64,000 nucleotides of DNA from Flavobacteriales bacterium UBA3477 (lineage in GTDB: Bacteria > Bacteroidota > Bacteroidia > Flavobacteriales > Schleiferiaceae): the NCBI GenBank assembly GCA_002378005.1, contig DFQY01000053.1, positions 1 to 64,000 of the forward strand. Direction: 5' to 3'. The notes under the pieces are model-generated. The model saw only the letters and a program-made list of their open reading frames with translations, did not search any database and was not told where the DNA came from. Position numbers and translations under genes: made by a program. Positions 17,934 to 26,200 of the stretch are shown in pieces (position 1 is the stretch's first letter; each line of letters starts with the position of its first letter).

Positions 17934-19349
17934 ATGAAGGACCGCGTCATTCTTACTACCGCCCAAAAGGCACTTAAAATTAACCTAAACTCGGATATCT
18001 ACGGGACATTCGCAGAAATAGGTGCCGGGCAAGAAACTGTTCGTGAATTTTTTAGAGCGGGGGCTGCCTCAGGAACCATTGCGAAGGCAATGAGTGCCTA
18101 CGACAAGGCCTTCTCAGACGACATCTACGGCATCGAAGAAGATCGTCGATATGTGACAGAAAGCAGATTGAGAAAGATGCTTAAGCACGAGTACAATCTC
18201 ATCGAAAAGCGTCTCGATCGAAACGATCACCCGAACAAAACCTACTTCGCCTACGCCAATACCGTAGCCACCATCAACTTTACTAAGACCTTTAAGGGTC
18301 ACGGCTGGATGGGCATTCGCTTCCAAACGGCTCCAAATAAAGGTACGAATGATATCATCATTCACTTCAGACTTCACGAAAACGAGGCTAAGCACCAACA
18401 GGAAACCGTGGGGCGCTTGGGTACTAACCTCATTTACGCAGCCTATAACTCGTACGATGATTACAAAGAATTCTTAAAAAGCTTGTACGACAATATCGAC
18501 GGTGCGGCCATTGAGATTGATTTGGTGAATTTTTCGGGACCAGATTTTGAAGATATTGATAACAGATTAATGTCGCTACAGCTCATCAAGAACGGTTACA
18601 CAGATGCGGTGATTTTCGGCCCAGAAGGAAACAACCTGCTCCCTGCAGAACTTTTATACAAGAAGCACATCCTTGCGATGCGTGGTTCGTTCCGTCCTGT
18701 GACTAAGGTGAACATGGATATGATAAAGCGCGGTTACGAGGTATTCGCCACCGATAAACGCGTCAATCCAGATAAGACTGTTGTGTTGTGGGAGATCACC
18801 CTAAACAACCTCTTAGCTGATGGGGAGATTGATGAGCAAGATTTCTTAGATCGTGCAGAAATCCTTTGTAGCCTAGGTCAAACAGTGTTGATCTCAAACT
18901 ACCAGGAATATTATAAGCTGGTCGACTATTTTGGCCGATTCTCTAAGAAGCGTCAAGGCCTAGTCATGGGTGTAAACAACTTGAGCGAGCTCTTTAGCGA
19001 GAAGTATTACCGCGATCTACAGGGCGGTATTCTCGAAGCCTTCGGTCGTATTTTCTCTAAAGACTTGAAGATTCTTGTATATCCATTCCAAGAAGATGCC
19101 ACTTCCAAAGTGACCCGCAAGGAAGATGCAGAGGTACACCCAAGGTTCCGCCCTATTATCGATTATTTGATTTTCCACAACCGCATTATCGATATCGAAG
19201 AATACGACGAAAGCATCACCAATATCTTCTCACGCGAGGTGCTCAACAAGATTCGTTGCGGTGAAGAAGGTTGGGAAGAATGTTTGCCGAAATACGTTGA
19301 TACAGTAATCAAAGAGAAGCAACTCTTCGGCTATTCCAAAGCTAAATAA
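17934..19349 (+). CDS. Conserved protein of unknown function ('FAEIGAGQ' family)
   Basis: ATG 17934 gives 471 residues, soluble and without signal peptide. I recognise it as a strongly conserved protein of Bacteroidota and some other phyla, marked by 'YGTFAEIGAGQETVREFF' near residue 23, 'AGAASGTIAKAMSAYDKAF', 'NRLMSLQLIKNGYTDAVIF' near 213 and 'MRGSFRPVTKVN'. Database names for it have, as I recall, been misleading (for example TonB receptor or nucleotide adenylyltransferase); nothing here shows a barrel or a nucleotidyltransferase motif. No catalytic site can be assigned by eye. It ends one base from the convergent photolyase gene. Confidence 0.85.
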   Translation: MKDRVILTTAQKALKINLNSDIYGTFAEIGAGQETVREFFRAGAASGTIAKAMSAYDKAFSDDIYGIEEDRRYVTESRLRKMLKHEYNLIEKRLDRNDHPNKTYFAYANTVATINFTKTFKGHGWMGIRFQTAPNKGTNDIIIHFRLHENEAKHQQETVGRLGTNLIYAAYNSYDDYKEFLKSLYDNIDGAAIEIDLVNFSGPDFEDIDNRLMSLQLIKNGYTDAVIFGPEGNNLLPAELLYKKHILAMRGSFRPVTKVNMDMIKRGYEVFATDKRVNPDKTVVLWEITLNNLLADGEIDEQDFLDRAEILCSLGQTVLISNYQEYYKLVDYFGRFSKKRQGLVMGVNNLSELFSEKYYRDLQGGILEAFGRIFSKDLKILVYPFQEDATSKVTRKEDAEVHPRFRPIIDYLIFHNRIIDIEEYDESITNIFSREVLNKIRCGEEGWEECLPKYVDTVIKEKQLFGYSKAK

Positions 19350-19350
19350 G

Positions 19351-20652
19351 TTAGGCCAGGGCCTCCTTAAATCTTTCTAAGCAACGCTCTCGAGCCCATT
19401 TGTGTTCTACAATAGGCTCAGGATAGAGATGAGTGTCCAATTCTGGCACCCACTTTCTTATATATCTCAAGTCCTTGTCGAACTTCTCCATTTGAGAGGT
19501 GGGATTGAAGACTCGGAAATAAGGTGCTGCATCCAATCCACTGCCACTAGCCCATTGCCACCCACCAATATTGCTGGCGAGATCGAAGTCCAACAGTTTC
19601 TGTGCGAAATACGCCTCGCCCCATCTCCAATCGATTAAAAGGTGCTTGGTCAAGAAACTCGCTACAATCATACGTACCCGGTTGTGCATGTGCCCGGTGG
19701 CATTGAGTTCACGCATTCCTGCATCGACAATAGGATACCCCGTCTTGCCTGCGCACCAAGCCTTAAAATGATCTTCGTTGTTCTCCCAAACAATACGGTC
19801 GTATTTCGGCTTGATCGCTTTCTCCCTGCTTTCCGGAAAATTATACAAAGCCATCTGGAAGAAATCACGCCAGATCAATTCATTGACAAATGTATCATTA
19901 TGCTTTAGACCGTGGCGCAATAAAGCACGAATGGAAATAGTTCCAAACCTTAAATGCAGGCCCAGCCTCGTGGTCCCCTTTTTTTGAGCGGGGTAATTAC
20001 GCGTTTCATCATAACGCTTAATGATATCCGTATCTATGGCAGCACTTGGGATTTCAATACCCGTACGCTCAAAGTTCATGGCTACCAAACTCGGGATCTC
20101 AAAAGCATCACATTGATAAAAACGATCCAAGTATTTCTTGTTCGGGTAGCTCTTGTATTGATAAGCGTCCAATTGTCTTCGCCACATCTTCGCATAAGGA
20201 CTGAACACCAAATAAGATGTACCATCTGCTTTCACCACTTCATCTTTTTCAAAAATGACGTGATCTTTTGCCCCGACTACAGGCACATCCTTAGCTTTCC
20301 AAAATTCAAAAACCTCGGAATCGCGGGCGCTAGCATAGGGATCGTAGTCCCGGTTTAAATACACGCCACGGACATCGTACGAACTGGATAATGCTCTCAT
20401 AGCTTCCATGGGTGTGCCATAAAACACCTTCAGTGATGAACCTAAAGATTGGAGTTCATGACTTAATACCGTAATTCTATCGTATAAGAAACTGACTCGT
20501 GCATCGCCGCGTTCCTCAAGTCTATCTAGAATATTGCGGTCAAAAACAAAGATCGGAAGAACTGAATACCCAGATTTTAGGGCCTTCCAGAGTCCGGCAT
20601 TATCCTCTAGTCGCAAGTCCCTACGAAACCAGAAAATACTAACGGTATCCAT
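19351..20652 (-). CDS. phr: Class I cryptochrome/DNA photolyase
   Basis: The 433-residue flavoprotein is expected to repair UV photoproducts in DNA with blue light. The N-terminal antenna domain begins 'IFWFRRDLRLEDNAGL'. The C-terminal FAD domain keeps 'NELIWRDFF' (the Glu of class I CPD photolyases), 'GYPIVDAGMREL', 'MHNRVRM' with the Asn near flavin N5, and 'FDLASNIGGWQWASGSG'. The electron-transfer tryptophans have counterparts in 'HFKAWCAG', 'IDWRWGE' and 'GGWQWAS'. It is the last gene of the operon starting at the sigma factor; its ATG overlaps the folE stop by one base. CPD photolyase is most likely, since the key residues are complete. Confidence 0.95.
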   Translation of the reverse strand: MDTVSIFWFRRDLRLEDNAGLWKALKSGYSVLPIFVFDRNILDRLEERGDARVSFLYDRITVLSHELQSLGSSLKVFYGTPMEAMRALSSSYDVRGVYLNRDYDPYASARDSEVFEFWKAKDVPVVGAKDHVIFEKDEVVKADGTSYLVFSPYAKMWRRQLDAYQYKSYPNKKYLDRFYQCDAFEIPSLVAMNFERTGIEIPSAAIDTDIIKRYDETRNYPAQKKGTTRLGLHLRFGTISIRALLRHGLKHNDTFVNELIWRDFFQMALYNFPESREKAIKPKYDRIVWENNEDHFKAWCAGKTGYPIVDAGMRELNATGHMHNRVRMIVASFLTKHLLIDWRWGEAYFAQKLLDFDLASNIGGWQWASGSGLDAAPYFRVFNPTSQMEKFDKDLRYIRKWVPELDTHLYPEPIVEHKWARERCLERFKEALA

Positions 20653-21323
20653 TACTTAAACGATTCTAGAAATATTCGTTTGTAGTTTTCCTTCCCGAAC
20701 TTCCCGTGAAAGGCCATGGTGATGGTAGAACTTCCATCATCCTCAATACCTCGAGTCTTCACACACATGTGATCTGCTTCAAGGTAAACGGCTACATGAG
20801 AAGTGCCTAGGCCTTCCATAAATGCTTCTGCAATCTGACGCGTCAATCGCTCCTGAACCTGAGGGCGCTTAGAATAGTGCTTCACAATGCGATTCAGCTT
20901 GCTTAACCCGACAACTTTACCTTCTGGAATGTAGGCTACGTGGCACTTGCCAATAATGGGTACGAAATGATGCTCACAGTGCGAATGCACCTTGATATCT
21001 TTCTCAATCAACATTTCGCTGTACGCATATTTGTTTGAGAAAAGCTTCATCTCAGGCTTGTTCTTTGGATTCAAACCGGCGAAGGCTTCCGTAACATACA
21101 TTTTTGCCACACGCAAGGGCGTACCGGCAAGACTGTCGTCCTTGAGGTCAAGGCCCAAGATATCCATGATGTCTTTGAATTTGGAGGCAATCATCTTGAT
21201 CTTCTCCTCATCCGACAACGCAAAAGCATCCTCACGCAAGGGAGTATCAATGGACGTGCCCAAATGCGCTTCTACTAACTGCTCTAACTCTTCTGCAGTG
21301 AATTTAGGGTCATGTTTCGTCAT
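20652..21323 (-). CDS. folE: GTP cyclohydrolase I
   Basis: This 223-residue protein is expected to convert GTP to 7,8-dihydroneopterin triphosphate, the entry to folate and biopterin. Zinc ligands correspond to C116 and H119 in 'HSHCEHHF' and C187 in '[10 protein letters not shown]'. The substrate-binding 'GLSKLNRIV' and 'QERLTRQIA' are intact. It sits between a PTPS/QueD-like gene and the photolyase within the carotenoid operon. Reduced folate is the antenna cofactor of many class I photolyases, and folE is repeatedly found under LitR-type light control, so this copy is probably the light-induced one. Confidence 0.95.
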   Translation of the reverse strand: MTKHDPKFTAEELEQLVEAHLGTSIDTPLREDAFALSDEEKIKMIASKFKDIMDILGLDLKDDSLAGTPLRVAKMYVTEAFAGLNPKNKPEMKLFSNKYAYSEMLIEKDIKVHSHCEHHFVPIIGKCHVAYIPEGKVVGLSKLNRIVKHYSKRPQVQERLTRQIAEAFMEGLGTSHVAVYLEADHMCVKTRGIEDDGSSTITMAFHGKFGKENYKRIFLESFK

Positions 21324-21334
21324 AATGCTATGTT

Positions 21335-21745
21335 TTATAATCCACTGTATTCCACATAGTTTCGTGGAGTTTCATAGAGCGTAACTTTAAGTTCTAATTC
21401 CTTTGGCAAGACGGCGGTTAAACGATTCCAAATCACAAACGCAATGTGCTCCGCGGTTGGATTTAGTGTCAAAAATTCGGGTACTTGAATGTTTAGGTTC
21501 TTATGATCTAAATAGTCTTCTACTTCATTCTTAATATGGTCCCGTAAGACCTTCATATCAATAAGGTAGCCAGTTTTTAGATCGACCTCGCCTGTGACGT
21601 GAACGATCAAATCATAATTGTGCCCGTGATAAAATTCATTGTTGCACTTGCCAAAAGTCTCTTGATTTTCTTCGAGGGATAATTCTGGATTGTGCAGTCG
21701 ATGTGCTGCGTTGAAGTGCGCTTTTCTAGAGACCGTGATCCTCAT
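21335..21745 (-). CDS. 6-pyruvoyl-tetrahydropterin synthase/QueD family protein
   Basis: This 136-residue T-fold enzyme acts on dihydroneopterin triphosphate, the product of FolE. Zinc ligands are H15 in 'FNAAHRL' and H40 and H42 in 'YHGHNY'; the catalytic Cys is C34 in 'GKCNNE', and the pterin-anchoring Glu is in 'LYETPRN'. By motif alone it could be PTPS (biopterin route) or QueD (queuosine). Its place between idi and folE argues for a pterin role linked to the photolyase or to a light-induced pterin rather than queuosine. It overlaps idi by 20 bases and lies 11 bases before folE. Confidence 0.88.
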   Translation of the reverse strand: MRITVSRKAHFNAAHRLHNPELSLEENQETFGKCNNEFYHGHNYDLIVHVTGEVDLKTGYLIDMKVLRDHIKNEVEDYLDHKNLNIQVPEFLTLNPTAEHIAFVIWNRLTAVLPKELELKVTLYETPRNYVEYSGL

Positions 21746-22256
21746 TGTGCCAGTACGTTAAGAATCGGTCGTAGATGATTTTAAACCATTCTGTGTACTT
21801 CTCGGGATGCGTTTTGATGTCCTCCGCTACCCAATCCACAGATTTCCAGTCAAAACTATCGACTTCATCAGGGTTAATATTAGGATCGTCATTGTAGCGA
21901 GCAATGAGTACATGGTCTAATTCATGTTCCGTGAGCTCGTTATCCAATTCTGCTTTGTATATAAAACTAAAAATGCGCTTCACCTCACAGGTGAATCCCA
22001 TCTCCTCGATTAATCTACGGGTGGCGGCTTCTTCAACGGTTTCCCCATCTCTTGGATGTGAACAACAGGTATTTGTCCATAACCCTCCACTATGGTATTT
22101 GTGGAGCGCTCGGCGCTGAAGTAAAATTTCGTTTTGATCGTTCATGGCGAAAACAGAGAATGCACGGTGTAGTTTCGCCTTTCGGTGCGCTTCCATTTTC
22201 TCCATCAGCCCTAGAGCATTGTCGTACTCATCGACCAGGATAACTTGTTCAAGCAT
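21726..22256 (-). CDS. idi: Isopentenyl-diphosphate delta-isomerase, type I
   Basis: This 176-residue Nudix-fold enzyme interconverts IPP and DMAPP, supplying precursor for carotenoid chain assembly. The catalytic cysteine is in 'WTNTCCSHP' (C65 by alignment with E. coli C67) and the catalytic glutamate in 'NELTEHELDH' (E112). The Nudix segment 'EEAATRRLIEEMGF' is clear. It is encoded 9 bases after crtB and overlaps the following pterin gene by 20 bases, so it belongs to the operon and probably boosts isoprenoid flux when carotenoids are induced. Confidence 0.95.
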   Translation of the reverse strand: MLEQVILVDEYDNALGLMEKMEAHRKAKLHRAFSVFAMNDQNEILLQRRALHKYHSGGLWTNTCCSHPRDGETVEEAATRRLIEEMGFTCEVKRIFSFIYKAELDNELTEHELDHVLIARYNDDPNINPDEVDSFDWKSVDWVAEDIKTHPEKYTEWFKIIYDRFLTYWHNEDHGL

Positions 22257-22265
22257 TTCTATAAA

Positions 22266-23102
22266 TTATATCCAGTTAATGGTGTGTCTTAAGTAGCTAC
22301 TCAAGAATAATCCATACTTTCTCTTGTTGCTAATGCGTACGCGCTCGTTGAGAATCAAATCACAGTGCGTTTTTCTGATCTTCTTGAAGAGACTGTAGTA
22401 GTAGACGTATGCAATATACACCCCAAAACGTGCGCCCTTCGGAAGTTTCTTGATTCCTTCGAAGCCGGCTTTGAAATCGATATCAATATCGGCTTCAATA
22501 CTTGCTTTAACCTCTTCATTGAAGTTGTCTAGATCAACACCGGGAAAGTACGTTCTGCCCAAGCTTTGATAATCCGCATGAAGGTCTCTCAGGAAATTGA
22601 TTTTTTGAAATGCCGAGCCGAGTTGCATGGCAGGTTCCTTAAGTGCTAAATAACGCTCTTGATTGCCATCTACAAATACCTTGAGACACATTAAACCAAC
22701 GACCTCTGCACTGCCTAAGATATAGGCTTTGTATCCTGCTTCATCGTACTCATTCTTGTACAAATCCATTTCCATGGACTGTAAGAATGTTTCTATCAAA
22801 TCGTAGTCAATTTCGTACGCATGTACAACTTGCTGGAAGCTGTTGAGAATTGGGTTAAGGCTTATCTTGTCTTCAAGTGCTTGGTAGGTGTCTTTCCAAA
22901 AGCGCTCCAAAAGTTCTTTCTGTGGATACCCTTCAAAAGAATCAACGATTTCGTCGGCAAAGCGAACGAAGCCGTAGATGGCGTAAATAGGATCGTGGTA
23001 TTTGCGGTCTAATCCCAAAATTCCCAAGGAAAATGAAGTACTGTAGGATTTGGTAACCATCCTACTAGAACGAATGCTAATGCTATCAAATAAGGCCTTC
23101 AT
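22266..23102 (-). CDS. crtB: Phytoene synthase
   Basis: This 278-residue all-helical prenyl synthase condenses two geranylgeranyl diphosphates to phytoene. The two aspartate-rich motifs are D50-E-I-V-D54 and D172-L-H-A-D176, the latter followed by 'YQSLGRTYFP'. 'TKSYSTSFSLG' near the N-terminus is the usual phytoene synthase opening. The ATG overlaps the crtI stop by one base, indicating coupling. A squalene-synthase-like function is excluded by the neighbours. Confidence 0.95.
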   Translation of the reverse strand: MKALFDSISIRSSRMVTKSYSTSFSLGILGLDRKYHDPIYAIYGFVRFADEIVDSFEGYPQKELLERFWKDTYQALEDKISLNPILNSFQQVVHAYEIDYDLIETFLQSMEMDLYKNEYDEAGYKAYILGSAEVVGLMCLKVFVDGNQERYLALKEPAMQLGSAFQKINFLRDLHADYQSLGRTYFPGVDLDNFNEEVKASIEADIDIDFKAGFEGIKKLPKGARFGVYIAYVYYYSLFKKIRKTHCDLILNERVRISNKRKYGLFLSSYLRHTINWI

Positions 23103-24580
23103 TACTTCAATTTAAAATCTTTTGCGATCTCTTTACTCACTACCTCGCCACTTATTAGTGTCGGAGGCACGCCCGGACCTGGTGTGGTTAGCTGGCCTGA
23201 GAAATAAAGATTGCTAATCCTTTTGCTCTTCAATCGTGGTTTCAATATAGCCGTTTGATCTAACGTATTTGCCAAACCGTAGGCATTTCCTTTAAAGCTA
23301 TTGTATTCAGATTTAAAATCCGAATATGCGAAGCTTCTCTTGACCACTACTCTATCTCTAATGCTAGAACCGGTAAATTGTTCAAGACGGTCCATCATAA
23401 TGTTATAGTACTTCTCTCTAACTTCCTCTGAATCACCTGCTAATCCTGGTGCTGTAGGCATCAACAAAAACATATTTTCGCATCCTTCGGGTGCGATACT
23501 CTTATCTGTCTTGGTAGGTGCACTGGTGTAGAATAAGGGTTCTGTAGGCCACTGCGGAACAGTGTATAGTTCTGCAGCGTGCTGGTCCAATTCGTGATCA
23601 AAGAAAAGATTATGGTGTAACACGTTGGGTACCTCCCCTTTGATTCCGAGGTAATACAATAATGATGACGGGGCCATTTTACGATTGTCCCAATATTGTT
23701 CAGAGTATTCTCTGCGTCCTTCATCGGAAACCTCTTGGTCGATATGGTGGTAATCCGCACCCGCTACAACGATATCTGCACTAAACCCACCGGTCTTAGT
23801 GAGTACGCCGACAATCTTATTTCCAGAGTATTTGAAACCTTTGACTTCCGCTTTGGTTCTAAACTTCACTCCTTGCTCCGTTGCGACCTTAATCATAGCC
23901 TCGATTATCTTATGCATACCGCCTTGTGGATACCATGTACCCATGGACATATCAGCATAATTCATCAGGCTGTATAAGGCTGGTGTATTTTGAGGCAATG
24001 CTCCCAGGAAGAGTACAGGAAACTCCATGATTGCCTTAAGCTTTGGATGTGTACTGACTTCGGCAACATGTTTTCGCATGTCTTTTAGAAGGTCCAATTG
24101 GAACAACCCTTTCAGTATTCTAAAATCAACAAACTCTAAAAGCGATCGCGAAGGTTTGTGGACCAAGTCCTTAATGCCCACCTCATATTTATAAGCGGCT
24201 TCTGCAAGGAATTGTCTTAATCTTTTACTTGAACCTGGATCTAGACGGTCGAACATTGCTTCTAGATCAGCCATGTTTGCACTTTGGTCTTCATAATCGT
24301 TAGGGCCAAAAACCACGCGGTATGAAGGATCTAGCCTAACGAGCTCGTACAAGTCTGAAACCTCGTATCCAAAACTATTGAAGTAGCGCTCGAAAACATC
24401 TGGCATCCAGTACCAGCTAGGTCCCATATCAAATTTAAAACCTTCTGTTTCCCAAATGCGCGCTCGACCTCCAAGTCTATCGTTTTTTTCTAGTACGGTA
24501 ACGTCATATCCCGCCTTAGCTAAGAATGTCGCAGAACTGAGGCCCGCGAATCCGGAGCCTATGACAATGACTGATTTCAT
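23102..24580 (-). CDS. crtI: Phytoene desaturase
   Basis: This 492-residue FAD enzyme dehydrogenates phytoene towards lycopene. The N-terminal dinucleotide fold is 'VIGSGFAGLSSATFLAKAG' followed by 'VTVLEKNDRLGGRA' and 'FDMGPSWYWMPDVF'. The C-terminal bacterial phytoene dehydrogenase signature is 'LYFSGQLTTPGPGVPPTLIS'. Pairing with crtB and idi makes the CrtI assignment firm. No lycopene cyclase, ketolase or GGPP synthase lies in the window, so the final carotenoid is undetermined. It starts 20 bases after the sigma-factor stop. Confidence 0.95.
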   Translation of the reverse strand: MKSVIVIGSGFAGLSSATFLAKAGYDVTVLEKNDRLGGRARIWETEGFKFDMGPSWYWMPDVFERYFNSFGYEVSDLYELVRLDPSYRVVFGPNDYEDQSANMADLEAMFDRLDPGSSKRLRQFLAEAAYKYEVGIKDLVHKPSRSLLEFVDFRILKGLFQLDLLKDMRKHVAEVSTHPKLKAIMEFPVLFLGALPQNTPALYSLMNYADMSMGTWYPQGGMHKIIEAMIKVATEQGVKFRTKAEVKGFKYSGNKIVGVLTKTGGFSADIVVAGADYHHIDQEVSDEGRREYSEQYWDNRKMAPSSLLYYLGIKGEVPNVLHHNLFFDHELDQHAAELYTVPQWPTEPLFYTSAPTKTDKSIAPEGCENMFLLMPTAPGLAGDSEEVREKYYNIMMDRLEQFTGSSIRDRVVVKRSFAYSDFKSEYNSFKGNAYGLANTLDQTAILKPRLKSKRISNLYFSGQLTTPGPGVPPTLISGEVVSKEIAKDFKLK

Positions 24581-24600
24581 GTTGGCGTTTAGGTTAGATA

Positions 24601-25107
24601 TTAGTAGCGAAGATCACCAAGTTTTTCCATCATTTTTTGGCGGGCAAGGAAAATTCTTGACTTCACTGTTCCTAGTGGAATGTTGAAGTGTTCAGCAATC
24701 TCTTCGTACTTATATCCTTCATAGTGCATGAAAAACGCTTCTGTGTAGTGTTTTTCGATGCTATCTATTTGATTCATAATGTATTCATTGTCCACATTAG
24801 CTTCCGTATGTGTACCCTTACTGGCTTCTTTAGAGTTAAGGAAGTATTGTGAATCTGTTTCGTCAACAAACGTGTTCTGATTACGCTTACGACGGTAATT
24901 GTTGATGAAGGTATTCTTCATTATGGTGTACAACCACCCTTTCAGATTCGTACCCGTCGCAAATTTATCCTTATTCTTCAATGCCTTGTAATAGGTATCT
25001 TGAATAAGATCTTCTGCATCGTCTTTTTGCTTTGTCAGCTTCATTGCCAGTTGATTGAGAAATTCATATTCTCTATCAATTAATTGACCAAATTCTGCGG
25101 TAGACAT
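24601..25107 (-). CDS. ECF-family RNA polymerase sigma factor
   Basis: The protein has 168 residues. Region 2 is 'DAEDLIQDTYYKALKNKDKF' followed by 'NLKGWLYTIMKNTFINNYRR'. Region 4 is 'HYEGYKYEEIAEHFNIPLG' and 'TVKSRIFLARQKM'. No anti-sigma gene is adjacent. It heads the crtI-crtB-idi-pterin-folE-phr operon and follows a cobalamin-binding MerR gene. This parallels Streptomyces, where LitR drives an ECF sigma (LitS) that transcribes crt and phr genes. A light-response sigma is therefore inferred. Its upstream spacer carries repeated operator-like elements. Confidence 0.92.
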   Translation of the reverse strand: MSTAEFGQLIDREYEFLNQLAMKLTKQKDDAEDLIQDTYYKALKNKDKFATGTNLKGWLYTIMKNTFINNYRRKRNQNTFVDETDSQYFLNSKEASKGTHTEANVDNEYIMNQIDSIEKHYTEAFFMHYEGYKYEEIAEHFNIPLGTVKSRIFLARQKMMEKLGDLRY

Positions 25108-25113
25108 AATAGT

Positions 25114-25198
25114 TTGTTTAACAATTCGACATTAAAGTTAAACAAAGTGTTTGAACAATCTGTCTAACTTTTTGAAAAATTTATTAAACAAAGCGTGT
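25114..25198. promoter_or_regulatory. Repeated operator-like elements upstream of the sigma/crt operon
   Basis: The 96-base spacer between the MerR stop and the sigma start holds two kinds of repeated element. TTAAACAAAG occurs at 25138-25147 and 25184-25193 as direct repeats 46 bases apart, each continuing GYGTKT. Two near-palindromes, TTGTTTAACAA (25114-25124) and TGTTTGAACA (25148-25157), are both followed by AT. These are plausible sites for the adjacent MerR/CarH-like repressor. No exact TAnnTTTG is present on the minus strand; TAACTTTA is the nearest match, so transcription may need a special sigma or an activator. Confidence 0.5.
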
Positions 25199-25203
25199 AA
25201 AAC

Positions 25204-26088
25204 TTACACAGCGGCACTTAAGTCCTTTAAAGACTGATGAATTTCGATATTATTCCAGCGTGGTTTTATATCAAATTGCTGGAATTGGTAGCCCGTTAAG
25301 TGCACTTTAATGGAATTTTGATCAACCATTTCGTCCAATTCTGTCAAATAATCTTCCAATTGTTCGACATCGGGGTGTGTAGTGAAAGTACTTATCACAT
25401 GTGTTACTGGTTGATGATGCAAAAGGTCCTGCAAATATTCTTTTGGAAGACTTTGACCTAAATAGAAAACATGCTCTCCCCTTTCCTTTAAGACATACGT
25501 TAAATAAAGCAAGCCCAATTCATGAAGTTCGTTGGTCGGCAGAAAGAGCGCATAGGTTCCTTTTACTGGTTTAGATGGGCTTTCTAATCCATCAATTGCC
25601 GCAAAAAGCTTTTGACGAATTAAAGAAGACATAAAGTGTTCTTGAGAAATACTCACATTACCGGCTAACCAATATTTACCAAGCTCTTGAATATAATCTC
25701 CTATGATGTCCTGGAATGTTTTGTGTACACCAAATTTTGTAATACAATGTGCCATTACAGCTTCGAACCTAGGCAAGTCAAAATTCAACGTCGACATCTT
25801 CAACTCATTCAGCTCGTAAGTATATTGGCCAGTGTATGGACTGGCTTCCAACGCCTTATTACTGATTTCATCTGCTGAAAATTTCGCTATTTGACCTATT
25901 TTAAGTCCAGATTCGAGAAGCACCGAAGTGTTTAGTACCATACGTAGATCATCATCGCCGTAGTACCTGATATTGGTACTGGTGCGTTTTGGGATGATCA
26001 GCTTATGACGCTGCTCCCAAGCACGCAGTGTATGGGCTTTGATCCCACTCAGCTGCTCTAAGTCTTTAATCGAGTACCTACTTTCCAC
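25204..26088 (-). CDS. MerR-family regulator with CarH/LitR-type cobalamin-binding photoreceptor domain
   Basis: The start is GTG (26088-26086); the next residues 'ESRYSIKDLEQLSGI' begin the winged-helix MerR domain (4-72, 'RAWEQRHKL'). Residues about 95-165 form the helical cobalamin cap: W140, E150 and H151 reproduce the W-x9-EH motif of CarH. The Rossmann cobalamin domain (175-290) carries E187-L-H189-E-L-G192, the ExHxxG axial-ligand motif. In CarH/LitR proteins the dark adenosylcobalamin form binds DNA as a tetramer and light breaks the Co-C bond, releasing the promoter. All residues for this are present, so light sensing is likely though inferred. The gene is upstream of, and colinear with, the sigma/crt/phr operon. 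Confidence 0.9.
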   Translation of the reverse strand: MESRYSIKDLEQLSGIKAHTLRAWEQRHKLIIPKRTSTNIRYYGDDDLRMVLNTSVLLESGLKIGQIAKFSADEISNKALEASPYTGQYTYELNELKMSTLNFDLPRFEAVMAHCITKFGVHKTFQDIIGDYIQELGKYWLAGNVSISQEHFMSSLIRQKLFAAIDGLESPSKPVKGTYALFLPTNELHELGLLYLTYVLKERGEHVFYLGQSLPKEYLQDLLHHQPVTHVISTFTTHPDVEQLEDYLTELDEMVDQNSIKVHLTGYQFQQFDIKPRWNNIEIHQSLKDLSAAV

Positions 26089-26174
26089 GTTGGGTAAACA
26101 TTTAAAATCGGTAAAGGTTTAAGAATAGATTGCGCGTATACTAAATTTCCGCTGAAGAGGCGGTTTCCCTTTGA

Positions 26175-26182
26175 TATATTTG
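26175..26182 (+). promoter_or_regulatory. prfC promoter -7 element
   Basis: TATATTTG is an exact TAnnTTTG match, 18 bases before ATG 26201. It also lies inside the longer open frame from 26171, which argues against starting prfC there. Confidence 0.5.
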
Positions 26183-26200
26183 CACTCTAATTCTTCAAGG

